A stretch of DNA of 64,000 nucleotides from Bradyrhizobium cytisi. Lineage in GTDB: Bacteria; Pseudomonadota; Alphaproteobacteria; Rhizobiales; Xanthobacteraceae. The DNA is taken from positions 1 to 64,000 of the forward strand of contig NZ_VSSR01000070.1 in the NCBI RefSeq assembly GCF_008123515.1, given 5' to 3'. Of this stretch, positions 1 to 8,567 are shown in pieces (within the stretch, counting starts at the first letter, position 1; every line of letters begins with the position of its first letter). A model generated the notes under the pieces. It made no database searches. It worked only from the letters and a program-made list of their open reading frames with translations, and was not told the DNA's origin. A program made the position numbers and the translations under genes.

Positions 1-1
1 A

Positions 2-307
2 AAGACTTCTGTGAAGCCCGGCGAGGCACTCATTGCCAAACTCCCCAAGGGGCGTGGCGCAAACATAGAGATCGTCTTCACAGACGGTCAATCTCTGCGC
101 GAGATTGTGGAGGTTCCCGAAGGCGACGCGGTACGGCCGCTATCGCGATCGTCGCTCGAACGCAAATTCATGAATTTTGCGGTCCCTGTCGTTGGAAAGG
201 CAGGCGCGGAGCACGTCTTGTCACTTGTTGATGGCCTTGAAGAACTGAAGGATGTCCGCGAATTGACACGCACTCTAAAAGGAAACGGACAACAAAACCC
301 GGGATGA
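2..307 (+). CDS. MmgE/PrpD family protein, C-terminal fragment cut by the window edge
   Basis: The reading frame is open to the left edge, so the true start lies outside the window; the GTG at 11 is not taken as a start. About 100 residues remain. The pattern is that of the C-terminal domain of the MmgE/PrpD family (2-methylcitrate dehydratase and relatives): a short strand segment with 'FTDGQ', then 'PLSRSSLERKFMNFA', then a helical tail ending at TGA 305-307. Family members dehydrate or isomerise small hydroxy-acids in the cytoplasm. The substrate cannot be told from this part. No partner gene is visible downstream on this strand for about 900 bases. Confidence 0.7.
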   Translation, partial: KTSVKPGEALIAKLPKGRGANIEIVFTDGQSLREIVEVPEGDAVRPLSRSSLERKFMNFAVPVVGKAGAEHVLSLVDGLEELKDVRELTRTLKGNGQQNPG

Positions 308-615
308 CTGGAATTACCGTGCTGGACTGCACCGTAATTCCTCGACTGGCATTTCGAGGTCTGCGATCCGGCCGGCACTGTGATCAGCCGATTTTCGTTT
401 AGGGCGGAGCGCCTCACGTGAAAATGGCTCGGCGCTCTCACGCGCTCAAATCGATCGCGGACGGAAGTCATTGAGCTTCCGGCCCGAGGCGGAAGTTCGA
501 CAACGAGGAGCGACCGCCAGCGAGATCAAGTTGTCTCGACCCAGGCGATCGGGTTGACGCGCCGCCCGCAGGCGGCCTCTCGCGCGCCGCCTGGACCAGG
601 AAGGATATTGGAGAC
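308..615. other. intergenic stretch with no gene seen
   Basis: This stretch lies between the end of the MmgE/PrpD gene and the end of the minus-strand DUF1127 gene. I see no reading frame with a convincing ribosome-binding site and no clear hairpin with a T tract. The two flanking genes converge here. Confidence 0.5.
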
Positions 616-876
616 TCATCGGCTGTCGCGCCAGGCGTCCACATACAAGGAGCACCTTCGTACTTCTTCAACGTCCGTCCTCGATAGGCCCATGTCGGCG
701 AGCAATCGGTCGTCCAGTTCGAGAAGTTCCCTGTATTGACGGCGTCGCTCCAACCCCAGTGCTATTCCGGTCAAGAGCGCGAGGGGGAGTTGCCAGGACC
801 ATCGAAGATCTGGAAACGCGGGCAGACTTGGGCGGGATGTATCGGGTGAGCCGCGGGTGGTGCTGCTGCAAGACAT
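616..876 (-). CDS. DUF1127 domain small protein
   Basis: An 86-residue protein. It starts at ATG 874-876, directly preceded on the minus strand by a near-perfect ribosome-binding site (GGAGGTGA). The C-terminal half has the DUF1127 (YjiS-like) signature: 'RRRQYRELLELDDRLLADMG' and then 'LSRTDVEEVRR', an arginine-rich helix followed by the 'D..LLADMGL' turn. The N-terminal half is Ser/Pro-rich with a short hydrophobic stretch (around residues 28-42, 'WQLPLALLTGIALGL'). Small DUF1127 proteins in alphaproteobacteria are linked to RNA interaction and phosphate/carbon regulation, but no role can be assigned to this copy. It is monocistronic. Confidence 0.8.
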   Translation of the reverse strand: MSCSSTTRGSPDTSRPSLPAFPDLRWSWQLPLALLTGIALGLERRRQYRELLELDDRLLADMGLSRTDVEEVRRCSLYVDAWRDSR

Positions 877-1192
877 GTTTCACCTCCGTAAGGGAGCGAA
901 ACAACCTTGGCTCGGGAGCTGATCGGGCGGTTGTCGAAGGCCCGAACGGGAACACTATCATGTCCCTCTTCGGCTCACAAGCTGAAGCCAAATACCACAA
1001 GCCTGCCGTTTGGCTTGCAGGCCTGCTTCGAACTCATCCGCCAACGTGGTTTCGCCTGTTACGAGCCGACTTGAGAGCACCAACTGCGCCGGCAAGCGAG
1101 GCTGCGAATTAATTTGTCCTGAACATGTCGTCTTGGCGGCCGCCCTTTCGACTGGATGTCGGCAACCCAGCCGAACAACTAGGAGAAGTGCA
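877..1192. other. intergenic stretch between divergent genes
   Basis: This space separates the divergent DUF1127 (minus) and DUF3237 (plus) genes, so it should hold both promoters. No promoter boxes close to consensus were recognised by eye. A ribosome-binding site for the next gene (AGGAGA, 1181-1186) lies at its right end. Confidence 0.4.
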
Positions 1193-1651
1193 ATGGCTCA
1201 AGATCCTGGAATGAGAGGCGAGAAGATATATGAATGCGATCTCGCTCTCACGGGCGTAACGGACTACGGCGTAAGCATGGACGATATCCTTGCCGGCAAG
1301 CAAGCGGTCCCACTGCAAGGAGCACGCTTCGACCTTCATATCGATGGACCCTGTCAGGGCCGCCTTTCGGGGCGCCAGCATGGCGTCGACTATTTGCGAA
1401 TGCGCGCTGATGGGCGCATCGACCTCGACCTGCACGTTATTGTCGACACCGACGATGGGCATCGGATTGCGTTGTCGGGCGATGGCCAGGCGGCACTGCG
1501 AAACGGCGAGCCGGTGGTCGATATCTTTGCAAACATCCGGCTCACCACCGCCTCGAAAGAGTATGCATGGGTCAATCAGCTGCAGATCTGGAGCGTAGGA
1601 GCTGGAGACCTGGCCACGCGGAGGATTCGTGTCACAGCCTATATGCAGTGA
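1193..1651 (+). CDS. DUF3237 domain protein
   Basis: A 152-residue cytoplasmic protein without a signal peptide. The ATG at 1193 is chosen over the longer open frame from 1010 because AGGAGA sits 7 bases upstream and the sequence before it does not look like protein. The pattern is DUF3237: an N-terminal beta strand ('YECDLALTG'), a glycine-rich middle ('GPCQGRLSGRQHGVDYLRMR'), then 'HVIVDTDDGHRIALSGDG' and a conserved end resembling 'YAWVNQLQIWSVG'. The family has a small beta-barrel fold and often lies near aromatic or fatty-acid catabolic genes. No substrate is known. There is no close partner gene; the next gene is about 600 bases away. Confidence 0.75.
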   Translation: MAQDPGMRGEKIYECDLALTGVTDYGVSMDDILAGKQAVPLQGARFDLHIDGPCQGRLSGRQHGVDYLRMRADGRIDLDLHVIVDTDDGHRIALSGDGQAALRNGEPVVDIFANIRLTTASKEYAWVNQLQIWSVGAGDLATRRIRVTAYMQ

Positions 1652-2256
1652 TGGCGATACGCCGGACAGCACCGAGTCTGGCAAGGGGCATCGCGAAGCA
1701 AGCAACCTTGCCAGCCTTCCAGGCGACGAAATTCGATTGCGGTTGGCTCAGGCCGATCGAAAGGCCGTGCATACCGAATTTGGCCCCAACTTCAATTGCG
1801 AGACCTGTGACGTTGCGGTGCAGCCGTAAAGGCTGCTCAGTTCCGAGGAATTTCCTAGCTATTTGGGGGGTAAAGGCGCTGAGTGATCCGCGCGATGGTC
1901 GATCCTCCCAATTTCAGATTCGTCAACAGTCTCCGCCCACCATGCTCTAGGTGTGGCGGCCGAATGGGATGGGCTCTCCGTGTGGACCGGCCCTCGGACC
2001 GAAGTCTGACGCCCGAACAGCTAAGCTAGACCAAATACGACTCGGAATAGAAGCGCAATTGGTTGCTGAGAAGGAGAGTAAAGCAGAACGCGACCGTTGT
2101 AATCAAGTCGGGGAGTAGCCACCTAACGAACTCAGCATCCGGCCCGCTTCAAGCGCCTGTCCGGACACGCGACAGTTAGCCACGCCAAATCTTACGGTCG
2201 ACAACGGCCAACGGCACGTCGCCTTGACGTGCGCGTCACCCCGGTCAGGACATCTC
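1652..2256. other. intergenic stretch with no supported gene
   Basis: About 600 bases between the DUF3237 gene and the mannose cluster. Short open frames exist (for example 1629-1829 on the plus strand), but they lack ribosome-binding sites and overlap the upstream gene. The stretch should contain the promoter of the mannose cluster, just left of the AGGA ribosome-binding site at 2247-2250. No recognisable repeat or RNA gene is present. Confidence 0.4.
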
Positions 2257-3180
2257 ATGCCTACCGAACAAGCCGCCGTGCGGGTCGTCCACAAACCGTG
2301 GGGGGTTCGCGATCTGCAACCGTGGAGCAGCGTCGACGGGTCTGGTAGTGCCGTCGGAGAGTTGTGGTTCGAGCGGGCCAACAAGGATGCGCCCACCCCG
2401 GCGTTGCTCCTCAAGCTACTGTTCACCAGCGAACCATTGTCGATCCAGGTTCATCCCGACGACACTTACGCACGTGCGATGGGGATGCCGAACGGCAAGA
2501 GCGAGGCATGGTATATCCTCGCGGCCCAGCCCGACGCGCAGATCGGCGTTGGATTAAAGCACCAGATAACTCCACAACAATTGCGCGCGTCGATCCAGAA
2601 CGGTTCGATCGCCGAACTCATTCACTGGCGATCGGTTGCCAAAGGCGACGTCATCTACATCCCGGCCGGTACCATCCACGCCGTCGGCGCCGGCATCGTG
2701 CTCGCTGAAATTCAGCAGCACAGCGACGCCACATTCCGGCTATTCGACTACGGCCGGCAGCGCGAATTGCATGAAGACAATGGGGTCGCCGTCGCCCACC
2801 CATGGCCCCTTCCAACGCCAGGCAATCCGACGCCCTTGACCGTAAACCGAACGGTACTGGTCGCGAGCAAGCATTTCGTTCTCGAGCGGCTTGAACTGCT
2901 CAAGGGGTCAAGCTGGGCGCTGCTTGCAGAACCGGAAACCTGGATTCTCACCCTCGACGGCCATGCGGCAATCGGCTTAACCGCGGCAGCTATCGGACAT
3001 GCCATCTTCATCGGTGGCGGCTGCACCAGCATAGAGGTTGGCAATAACGGATTGAGCGCGCTGATTGCGTATCCTGCAAGTCGCCCGATCGATTCCCTGT
3101 TGCAGAGTTTAAGCAAGCAACCGGGCAAGCCTGCCAATCCAGCTGCGATCCCCGTTCCGCAATTTGCAGGCCTCGCATGA
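2257..3180 (+). CDS. manA: class I (type I) mannose-6-phosphate isomerase
   Basis: A 307-residue protein that interconverts fructose-6-phosphate and mannose-6-phosphate, supplying activated mannose. Visible type I motifs are the zinc-ligand strand 'SIQVHPDD', 'GKSEAWYIL', and the cupin segment 'VIYIPAGTIHAVG' followed by 'LAEIQQHSD' and 'FRLFDYGR'. The length fits the short bacterial form (about 300-320 residues). ATG 2257 is preceded by AGGA at 2247-2250; an upstream in-frame GTG/TTG is possible but has no ribosome-binding site. The stop overlaps the start of the next gene (3177) by four bases, which implies translational coupling with the glycosyltransferase. The isomerase probably feeds GDP-mannose supply for that enzyme. 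Confidence 0.88.
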   Translation: MPTEQAAVRVVHKPWGVRDLQPWSSVDGSGSAVGELWFERANKDAPTPALLLKLLFTSEPLSIQVHPDDTYARAMGMPNGKSEAWYILAAQPDAQIGVGLKHQITPQQLRASIQNGSIAELIHWRSVAKGDVIYIPAGTIHAVGAGIVLAEIQQHSDATFRLFDYGRQRELHEDNGVAVAHPWPLPTPGNPTPLTVNRTVLVASKHFVLERLELLKGSSWALLAEPETWILTLDGHAAIGLTAAAIGHAIFIGGGCTSIEVGNNGLSALIAYPASRPIDSLLQSLSKQPGKPANPAAIPVPQFAGLA

Positions 3181-5459
3181 TGCCGCTTCGCCGCGTCGCC
3201 CTGATCGGCAATTCACTGCCTCGCCGCTGCGGTATCGCCACCTTCACGACCGACCTTGAACGCGCGATTTCGAATTCAAGGCCGGACCTGGAGACCAGTA
3301 TTATCGCCATGAACGACCACGCACAGGCCTACGACTATCCCGGTTCGGTCGCATTCCAGATCAAGGATGACGTCATTGGAGACTATGTGCGTGCCGCAGC
3401 CTTCCTGAATGCCGGTCGCTACGACGTCGTCTGCCTGCAACACGAATTCGGAATCTTCGGCGGGGAAGCCGGCGCTCACATTCTCGAGCTGCTTTCACGC
3501 CTCAGCATGCCGGTTATCACGACACTACACACGGTGCTCGCCAAGCCGACCACCGCCCAGCGCGCGGTGATGGAGCGTATCGTCGAGGCATCTTCGAAAA
3601 TCATTGTGATGGCCAACAAGGGGCGCGAGATGCTGCGTAGCGTCTATCGCGTGCCGGACGACAAGGTCGAGGTCATTGCGCACGGCATTCCCGACTTTCC
3701 CTTTGTCGAGCCCGATGCTGCCAAGGCCAAACTTGGATTCAGCAACCGCTCAGTCATTCTGACTTTCGGCCTGCTCTCCCCCAGCAAGGGCATCGAGGTC
3801 ATGATCGACGCCATGCCCTCGATTCTGGAGCGCCGCGCGGACGCGGTCTATGTCGTACTCGGCGCGACGCATCCCAATCTGGTGCGCGACCAGGGTGAGG
3901 CCTATCGCGAAAGCCTGATGAAGCGCGTGCGCGAACTTGGGGGTGAGAACCACGTCGTATTCCTCGACCAGTTCGTCGATCAGGCCACGCTGCTCGAATT
4001 CATTTCGATGTGCGACGTCTACGTCACGCCTTATCTCAACGAAGCGCAGATGACGTCGGGCACGCTGGCCTACAGCTTCGGTCTCGGGAAGCCGGTGGTT
4101 TCGACGCCTTATTGGCACGCGTTGGAGCTGCTGGATGACGGTCGTGGCGTCATCGTTCCCTTCGGCAACTCTGCCGCGACCGGCAAGGAAATTGCGCGAT
4201 TGCTCACCGATACCCCTCGTCGTCAGGCGATGCGCGAGCGCGCCTACGCCGTCAGCCGATCGATGACATGGGTTCGCACGGCCGAGCGCTATATTGCCGT
4301 ATTCGAAGACGCGCGGCAGGGCGACTGGCTCAAGGTGATCGCGCGCACCGGACCGGTTGCGATCGCGCACAGCCCTGCGGCGTCGGACATGCAGTTGGAT
4401 CACTTTCTTTCGATGTGCGACGACACCGGCCTGTTCCAGCATGCGGTGCATTCGGTACCTGATCGCGCGCACGGCTATTGCGTGGACGACAATGCGCGCG
4501 CCTTGCTGCTCGCCTGCGCCCTCAACAATCCCGGCGAAAAACGCCTGCCTGAGGTTTTGACTGCCCGCTTTGCCGCATTCGTGCAGCATGCGTGGAATCC
4601 CGACACCAGACGCTTTCGCAACTTCATGGGCTTCAATCGAACCTGGCTGGAAGACCGTGGCTCCGAAGACAGCCATGGACGAACATTGTGGGCGCTGGGT
4701 GAGTGCGCACGGAAGGATGCAAGCCCGTCGCGACGTCGATGGGCTGAAGCCTTGTTTGCCAAGGCGTTGCCGACTGTTGAGGCCTTTGCTTCGCCGCGTG
4801 CATTGGCCTTCACCCTGCTGGGTCTGGACGGTTATTGCGCCGTCGTTCCCGATGACGCGCGCGCCCTGGAAATCCGACATTTCCTCGCCGACAGGTTGAT
4901 GTCGAGCCTCGCGTCGGTCGAAACGCCGGACTGGACGTGGTTCGAGGAGGGTCTGGCGTATGACAATGCGCGCTTACCGCAGGCCTTGATGCTGACAGGC
5001 ATGGCCACGCAAACGCCTGACTACCTCGATGCCGGAATGCGATCCCTGCGTTGGCTGATGAAACAACAAACGGCTTCGACCGGGCATTTCCGCCCCATCG
5101 GCACCGCCGGCTTCGGCGAACTGCGCCAACCGCCTCGCCCATTCGACCAGCAGCCGGTGGAAGCCACGGCGACGATCGCCGCCTGCCTGACCGCTTGGCG
5201 AGCAGACGGCGACGCCGAATGGAAAGCGATCGCAACCAGCGTTTTCGCCTGGTTTCTCGGCCGCAACGATCTATCGATCGTGCTCGTCGATGCCGAGACC
5301 GGCAGTTGCCGGGATGGATTGCATCCCGACCGCGCCAACGAAAACCGAGGCGGTGAGTCAGTCGTGTCCTATCTGCTCGGTCTTGCCGATATTCGTCAGC
5401 TTGCGCGCGTCAACGTCAGCGAAACACCCCCCGTGGCCTTTCGCGCCGTCGGCGCCTGA
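3177..5459 (+). CDS. GT4 family glycosyltransferase with C-terminal helical domain
   Basis: A 760-residue two-part protein. Residues 1-385 form a GT-B glycosyltransferase of family 4: a Rossmann start ('RRVALIGNSLPRRCGIATFT'), 'VVCLQHEFGIFGGEAG', the acceptor/donor hinge 'ILTFGLLSPSKGIEVMIDA', and the C-terminal donor-binding segment 'VYVTPYLNEAQMTSGTLAYS' followed by 'GLGKPVVSTPY'. Residues from about 395 ('LDHFLSMCDDTGLFQHA' onward to 750) look like an alpha/alpha barrel with repeated helical hairpins, as in six-hairpin glycosidase folds. It starts at ATG 3177, four bases inside manA, and is followed at 33 bases by a GH130-like gene. It probably transfers mannose to an oligosaccharide. The acceptor is unknown. 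There is no signal peptide or membrane segment. Confidence 0.85.
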   Translation: MMPLRRVALIGNSLPRRCGIATFTTDLERAISNSRPDLETSIIAMNDHAQAYDYPGSVAFQIKDDVIGDYVRAAAFLNAGRYDVVCLQHEFGIFGGEAGAHILELLSRLSMPVITTLHTVLAKPTTAQRAVMERIVEASSKIIVMANKGREMLRSVYRVPDDKVEVIAHGIPDFPFVEPDAAKAKLGFSNRSVILTFGLLSPSKGIEVMIDAMPSILERRADAVYVVLGATHPNLVRDQGEAYRESLMKRVRELGGENHVVFLDQFVDQATLLEFISMCDVYVTPYLNEAQMTSGTLAYSFGLGKPVVSTPYWHALELLDDGRGVIVPFGNSAATGKEIARLLTDTPRRQAMRERAYAVSRSMTWVRTAERYIAVFEDARQGDWLKVIARTGPVAIAHSPAASDMQLDHFLSMCDDTGLFQHAVHSVPDRAHGYCVDDNARALLLACALNNPGEKRLPEVLTARFAAFVQHAWNPDTRRFRNFMGFNRTWLEDRGSEDSHGRTLWALGECARKDASPSRRRWAEALFAKALPTVEAFASPRALAFTLLGLDGYCAVVPDDARALEIRHFLADRLMSSLASVETPDWTWFEEGLAYDNARLPQALMLTGMATQTPDYLDAGMRSLRWLMKQQTASTGHFRPIGTAGFGELRQPPRPFDQQPVEATATIAACLTAWRADGDAEWKAIATSVFAWFLGRNDLSIVLVDAETGSCRDGLHPDRANENRGGESVVSYLLGLADIRQLARVNVSETPPVAFRAVGA

Positions 5460-5492
5460 TTACATTTTTCCCTCCAGCGAACCGAGGACATC

Positions 5493-6788
5493 TTGTCGCA
5501 CGCCACTTTCCTGAATCGGCAGGCGCTCTATCTGCGTCCAGACACCGCGCGCGTGATCGTACGCCCGTTCAAGCCGGCGACCGAACCGCGCGATCTCAAC
5601 CCGACCGATAAGACCCGCGCCAACCACATCGTCGAACGGGTTCTTGCGCTTGACCCGAAGATTGCGGCCAGCCTATTGGCGGATGTGCTGGAAAATTTTC
5701 AGGGCCGGCATCGTAACCTGCTGGAGACGTTCGAGGCGCGTACCGACGTCATGGAACAAGCGCTGGCAGCGCACGGGCCTTTTTCCAGCGTCCAGCGCCA
5801 ATTGATCGGAGCCTATTTTCTGAACGAATACTCGTTCGAAGCCTCGGCACTGTTCAATCCCAGCATCGTGCCGCATCCCGACCAGTCGGACGCTCCGAGG
5901 GGCGGCTTGCGCTTTATTCTCAGCCTCCGTGCCGTCGGTGAAGGCCATATATCGTCACTGACCTTTCGCGCCGGCACGATCGCTGCCGATGGCAGTCTGA
6001 CCGTCGATCCAACAGCCCGCCTTGCTTCCAGCCCTCGGGTCAAGCTTCGCATACCCAAACCAGACGGCGACGAAATCGAACTGACGTTCAATCCGGACGA
6101 GGAACTCAGTGAGCGCGTCATCTTTCCGGTTACGGAGTCCCAGTCGAACGGCATCGAAGACGCCCGCTTCGTTGAATTCTGCGATGGCGGCCGCAAGACC
6201 TATTACGCCACTTATACCGCCTACAGCGGCAAGGCGATTCGATCGGAGCTGATCGAGACCTGCGACTTCCTGTCATTTCGAATGTCGCCGCTGCGCGGGA
6301 CCGCCGCACGCAATAAGGGGATGGCGTTGTTCCCGCGCAAGATCGACGGCAAGTACGCCATGATCGCGCGTCAGGACAATGAGAACCTCTATCTGATCTA
6401 TTCGGACGATCTGCACCAATGGGACGGCGGTCAGGCGATCCTGAAGCCGCAATTTCCCTGGGAGTTCGTGCAGATCGGAAACTGCGGTTCACCGATCGAA
6501 CTCGATGAGGGCTGGCTGTTGCTCACGCACGGCGTCGGTCCAGTGCGAAAATATTCGATCGGCGCTGCCCTGCTCGACAAGAACGATCCATCCAAGGTCC
6601 TGGCGCGTTCGGTCGAACCGCTGCTGCATCCCGAGCCGTCGGAACGCGAAGGCTACGTTCCTAACGTGGTTTATACCTGCGGGGCGATGCGGCACAATGA
6701 TCAGATCATTTTGCCTTATGCCGTGTCCGACACCTACTCGAACTTCGCGACCATCAAGACTGCAGCCCTAGTGCGGGCTATGTCCTGA
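5493..6788 (+). CDS. GH130-like mannosidase/mannoside phosphorylase
   Basis: A 431-residue protein starting at TTG 5493 behind a GAGGA ribosome-binding site. The pattern is the five-bladed beta-propeller family GH130: 'SFEASALFNPSIV', 'GLRFILSLRAVGEGHISSL', 'VTESQSNGIEDARFVEF', 'TAYSGKAIRSELIETCDFLS', 'RNKGMALFPRKIDGKYAMI', 'QIGNCGSPIELDEGWLLLTH'. Members of this subfamily hydrolyse or phosphorolyse beta-mannosides. The long N-terminal helical region (residues 20-110) is typical of the beta-1,2-mannosidase-like branch. It has no signal peptide, so it acts in the cytoplasm. It is the third gene of the manA-GT4 set, so it likely turns over or trims the glycan made by the GT4 enzyme. The choice between phosphorylase and hydrolase is not settled. 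Confidence 0.82.
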   Translation: MSHATFLNRQALYLRPDTARVIVRPFKPATEPRDLNPTDKTRANHIVERVLALDPKIAASLLADVLENFQGRHRNLLETFEARTDVMEQALAAHGPFSSVQRQLIGAYFLNEYSFEASALFNPSIVPHPDQSDAPRGGLRFILSLRAVGEGHISSLTFRAGTIAADGSLTVDPTARLASSPRVKLRIPKPDGDEIELTFNPDEELSERVIFPVTESQSNGIEDARFVEFCDGGRKTYYATYTAYSGKAIRSELIETCDFLSFRMSPLRGTAARNKGMALFPRKIDGKYAMIARQDNENLYLIYSDDLHQWDGGQAILKPQFPWEFVQIGNCGSPIELDEGWLLLTHGVGPVRKYSIGAALLDKNDPSKVLARSVEPLLHPEPSEREGYVPNVVYTCGAMRHNDQIILPYAVSDTYSNFATIKTAALVRAMS

Positions 6789-6889
6789 GACATCTCCCAA
6801 TGTTGTCTGTCCCTATCGCTAGGGACAGACGTCGGCGCCTGAGTTGGCTAGTCTGGCCCGGATCACACGAGAATCCAGGGAAGACCGCC

Positions 6890-8056
6890 TTGAGCACCGC
6901 GCCGCGCATCGACATCGATCTCCCCGCGTTCTGGGCCGACCCTTATCCGACGCTCGCAAGCATGCGCAAGGAGGCGCCGATCGCCTTCGTGCCGCAGCTC
7001 GGCTCGACGCTGCTGACCTGCCGCGACGACATCTCGATCTCGGAGAAGCAGATTGACGTGTTCTCCTCGCACCAGCCCGCGGGCCTGATGAACCGGCTGA
7101 TGGGCCACAACATGATGCGCAAGGACGGCGAGGCGCACCAGGTCGAGCGGCGCGCGATGTTTCCGACGATCTCGCCGAGGACGGTGAAGGCGCACTGGAC
7201 CGCGCTGTTCCAGGCCCATGCCGATCGCATCATCGACGCGATCGCGCCCGGCGGCCGGATCGATTTCATGCGCGACTTCGCGCTGCCGTTCTCCGGCGAG
7301 TGCCTGAAGTCGATCACCGGCCTCACCAATATCGGCTTCGCCGACATGGATGCGTGGTCGCAGGGCATGATCGAGGGCATCGCCAATTACGGCGGCGATG
7401 GCGCGATCGAGGCGCGCTGTCACGCGGCGACGTCGGGCATCGATGCCGCGATCGACGACATCCTGCCGGTCATGACCAAGCATCCCGATCAGAGCATTCT
7501 CGGCGTGCTGCTCGCATCTGGCATGCCGATGGAGAGCGTGCGCGCAAACGTCAAGCTCGCGATCTCGGGCGGCCAGAACGAGCCGCGCAAGGCGATCGCG
7601 GGCACGGTGTGGGCGCTGCTGACGCATCCCGAGCAGCTCGAGCTTGTGCGCAAAGGCGGGGTGTCGTGGCTCGAGGCGTTCGAGGAATACGCGCGCTGGA
7701 TCTCGCCGATCGGCATGTCGCCGCGGCGTATCGCCAAGCCGTGGTCGATCCGCGACGTCGCGTTCGAGCTTGATGAGCGCGTGTTCCTGATGTTCGGCTC
7801 CGCCAACCGCGACGAGAAGCATTTTGAGCGCGCCGACCAGTTCGACGTGCGGCGTGATACGTCCAAGAGCGTCGCCTTCGGTGCCGGTCCGCATTTCTGC
7901 GCCGGCGCCTGGGCCTCGCGCGCCATGATCGCCGACGTCGCGCTGCCGACATTGTTCGCGCGTGCCAAACGCATCGAGATCGCAGATGACGAGCCGGTGC
8001 GGATCGTCGGCTGGGCGTTCCGGGGCTTGCAGAATTTGCCGGTGAGATGGCATTAG
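6890..8056 (+). CDS. cytochrome P450
   Basis: A 388-residue soluble bacterial P450. The TTG at 6890 is chosen because AGGGA lies 8 bases upstream and the upstream in-frame residues are arginine-rich and not P450-like; ATG 6800 is the alternative. The heme-binding loop 'FGAGPHFCAGAW' gives a proximal cysteine near residue 337. The K-helix ExxR is 'EEYAR'. The I-helix reads 'ISGGQNEPRKAIAGT', so the usual acid-threonine pair is replaced by Glu-Pro. No ferredoxin or reductase gene lies nearby, so the redox partner must be encoded elsewhere. The substrate is unknown. It begins 100 bases after the GH130 gene and is probably a separate unit. Confidence 0.88.
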   Translation: MSTAPRIDIDLPAFWADPYPTLASMRKEAPIAFVPQLGSTLLTCRDDISISEKQIDVFSSHQPAGLMNRLMGHNMMRKDGEAHQVERRAMFPTISPRTVKAHWTALFQAHADRIIDAIAPGGRIDFMRDFALPFSGECLKSITGLTNIGFADMDAWSQGMIEGIANYGGDGAIEARCHAATSGIDAAIDDILPVMTKHPDQSILGVLLASGMPMESVRANVKLAISGGQNEPRKAIAGTVWALLTHPEQLELVRKGGVSWLEAFEEYARWISPIGMSPRRIAKPWSIRDVAFELDERVFLMFGSANRDEKHFERADQFDVRRDTSKSVAFGAGPHFCAGAWASRAMIADVALPTLFARAKRIEIADDEPVRIVGWAFRGLQNLPVRWH

Positions 8057-8160
8057 CAGTTTCGGTGTCATCGCCAGCCTTGTGCGCAATTGCGCACTGG
8101 GGCGGGCGATCCAGTACGCCGCGGCAGTCGTGTGACGCATTGACGTCTCTGGGATACTGG

Positions 8161-8182
8161 ATTCCCCGCCTTCGCGGGGAAT
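8161..8182. repeat. perfect short palindrome (stem 9, loop 4)
   Basis: ATTCCCCGC, then a CTTC loop, then GCGGGGAAT forms a perfect 9-bp stem about 100 bases after the P450 stop. It has no T tract. Sequences of this form are common intergenic palindromes in rhizobial genomes. It could act as a weak transcription end for the P450 gene. Confidence 0.5.
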
Positions 8183-8250
8183 GACAGCAGAGATGGAAGA
8201 CGCTTCGCGCCACGACAACTCCCAGTTCGCCATTGATGTCATCTTGCACC

Positions 8251-8340
8251 TGTTTTGCCCGACGTGTCAAATTTATTTCGGATAAAGCGCAAGTGATTGT
8301 TTTCGCACGCCCCGGCTACTGTGCATGGGGTTGTTTTCGC
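8251..8340 (+). repeat. dispersed intergenic repeat, copy A
   Basis: It begins with TGTTTTGCCCGACGTGTCAA and ends with CTACTGTGCATGGGGTTG followed by TTTTCGC. The same two end blocks occur at 38033-38136 (same strand) and at 58848-58939 (opposite strand). The sequence between the ends differs among the copies. It lies in the 511-base gap between the P450 and ssu genes. A 66-codon open frame through it is treated as a by-product of the repeat. Confidence 0.7.
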
Positions 8341-8567
8341 TTTTTTGTTCCGGCTGCGCGTCCGAGGTCGACCATGCGCAGCCTTCACGTCCGCGTGCAG
8401 AAAAATTCCATCCTCATTCGCTCCGCCGTTTGAAAGATTAATCATGCGCTCTGCCCCAGGGGCAGTGCATGCATCGCTATTTTCCCGCACGTCTCGACAC
8501 CTTTCCCGCCCCGCACCATCATCACCGGACATGAATGATGGCGGCCGCACACGGCCCGGAGCCTGGA

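Noticed and set aside
1629..1829. Small plus-strand frame after the DUF3237 gene
   Set aside because: It overlaps the end of the DUF3237 gene, has no ribosome-binding site and no conserved pattern.
8233..8433. A 66-codon frame containing 'CFARRVK'
   Set aside because: It is encoded by dispersed repeat copy A; similar peptides would arise from every copy, so it is not a gene.
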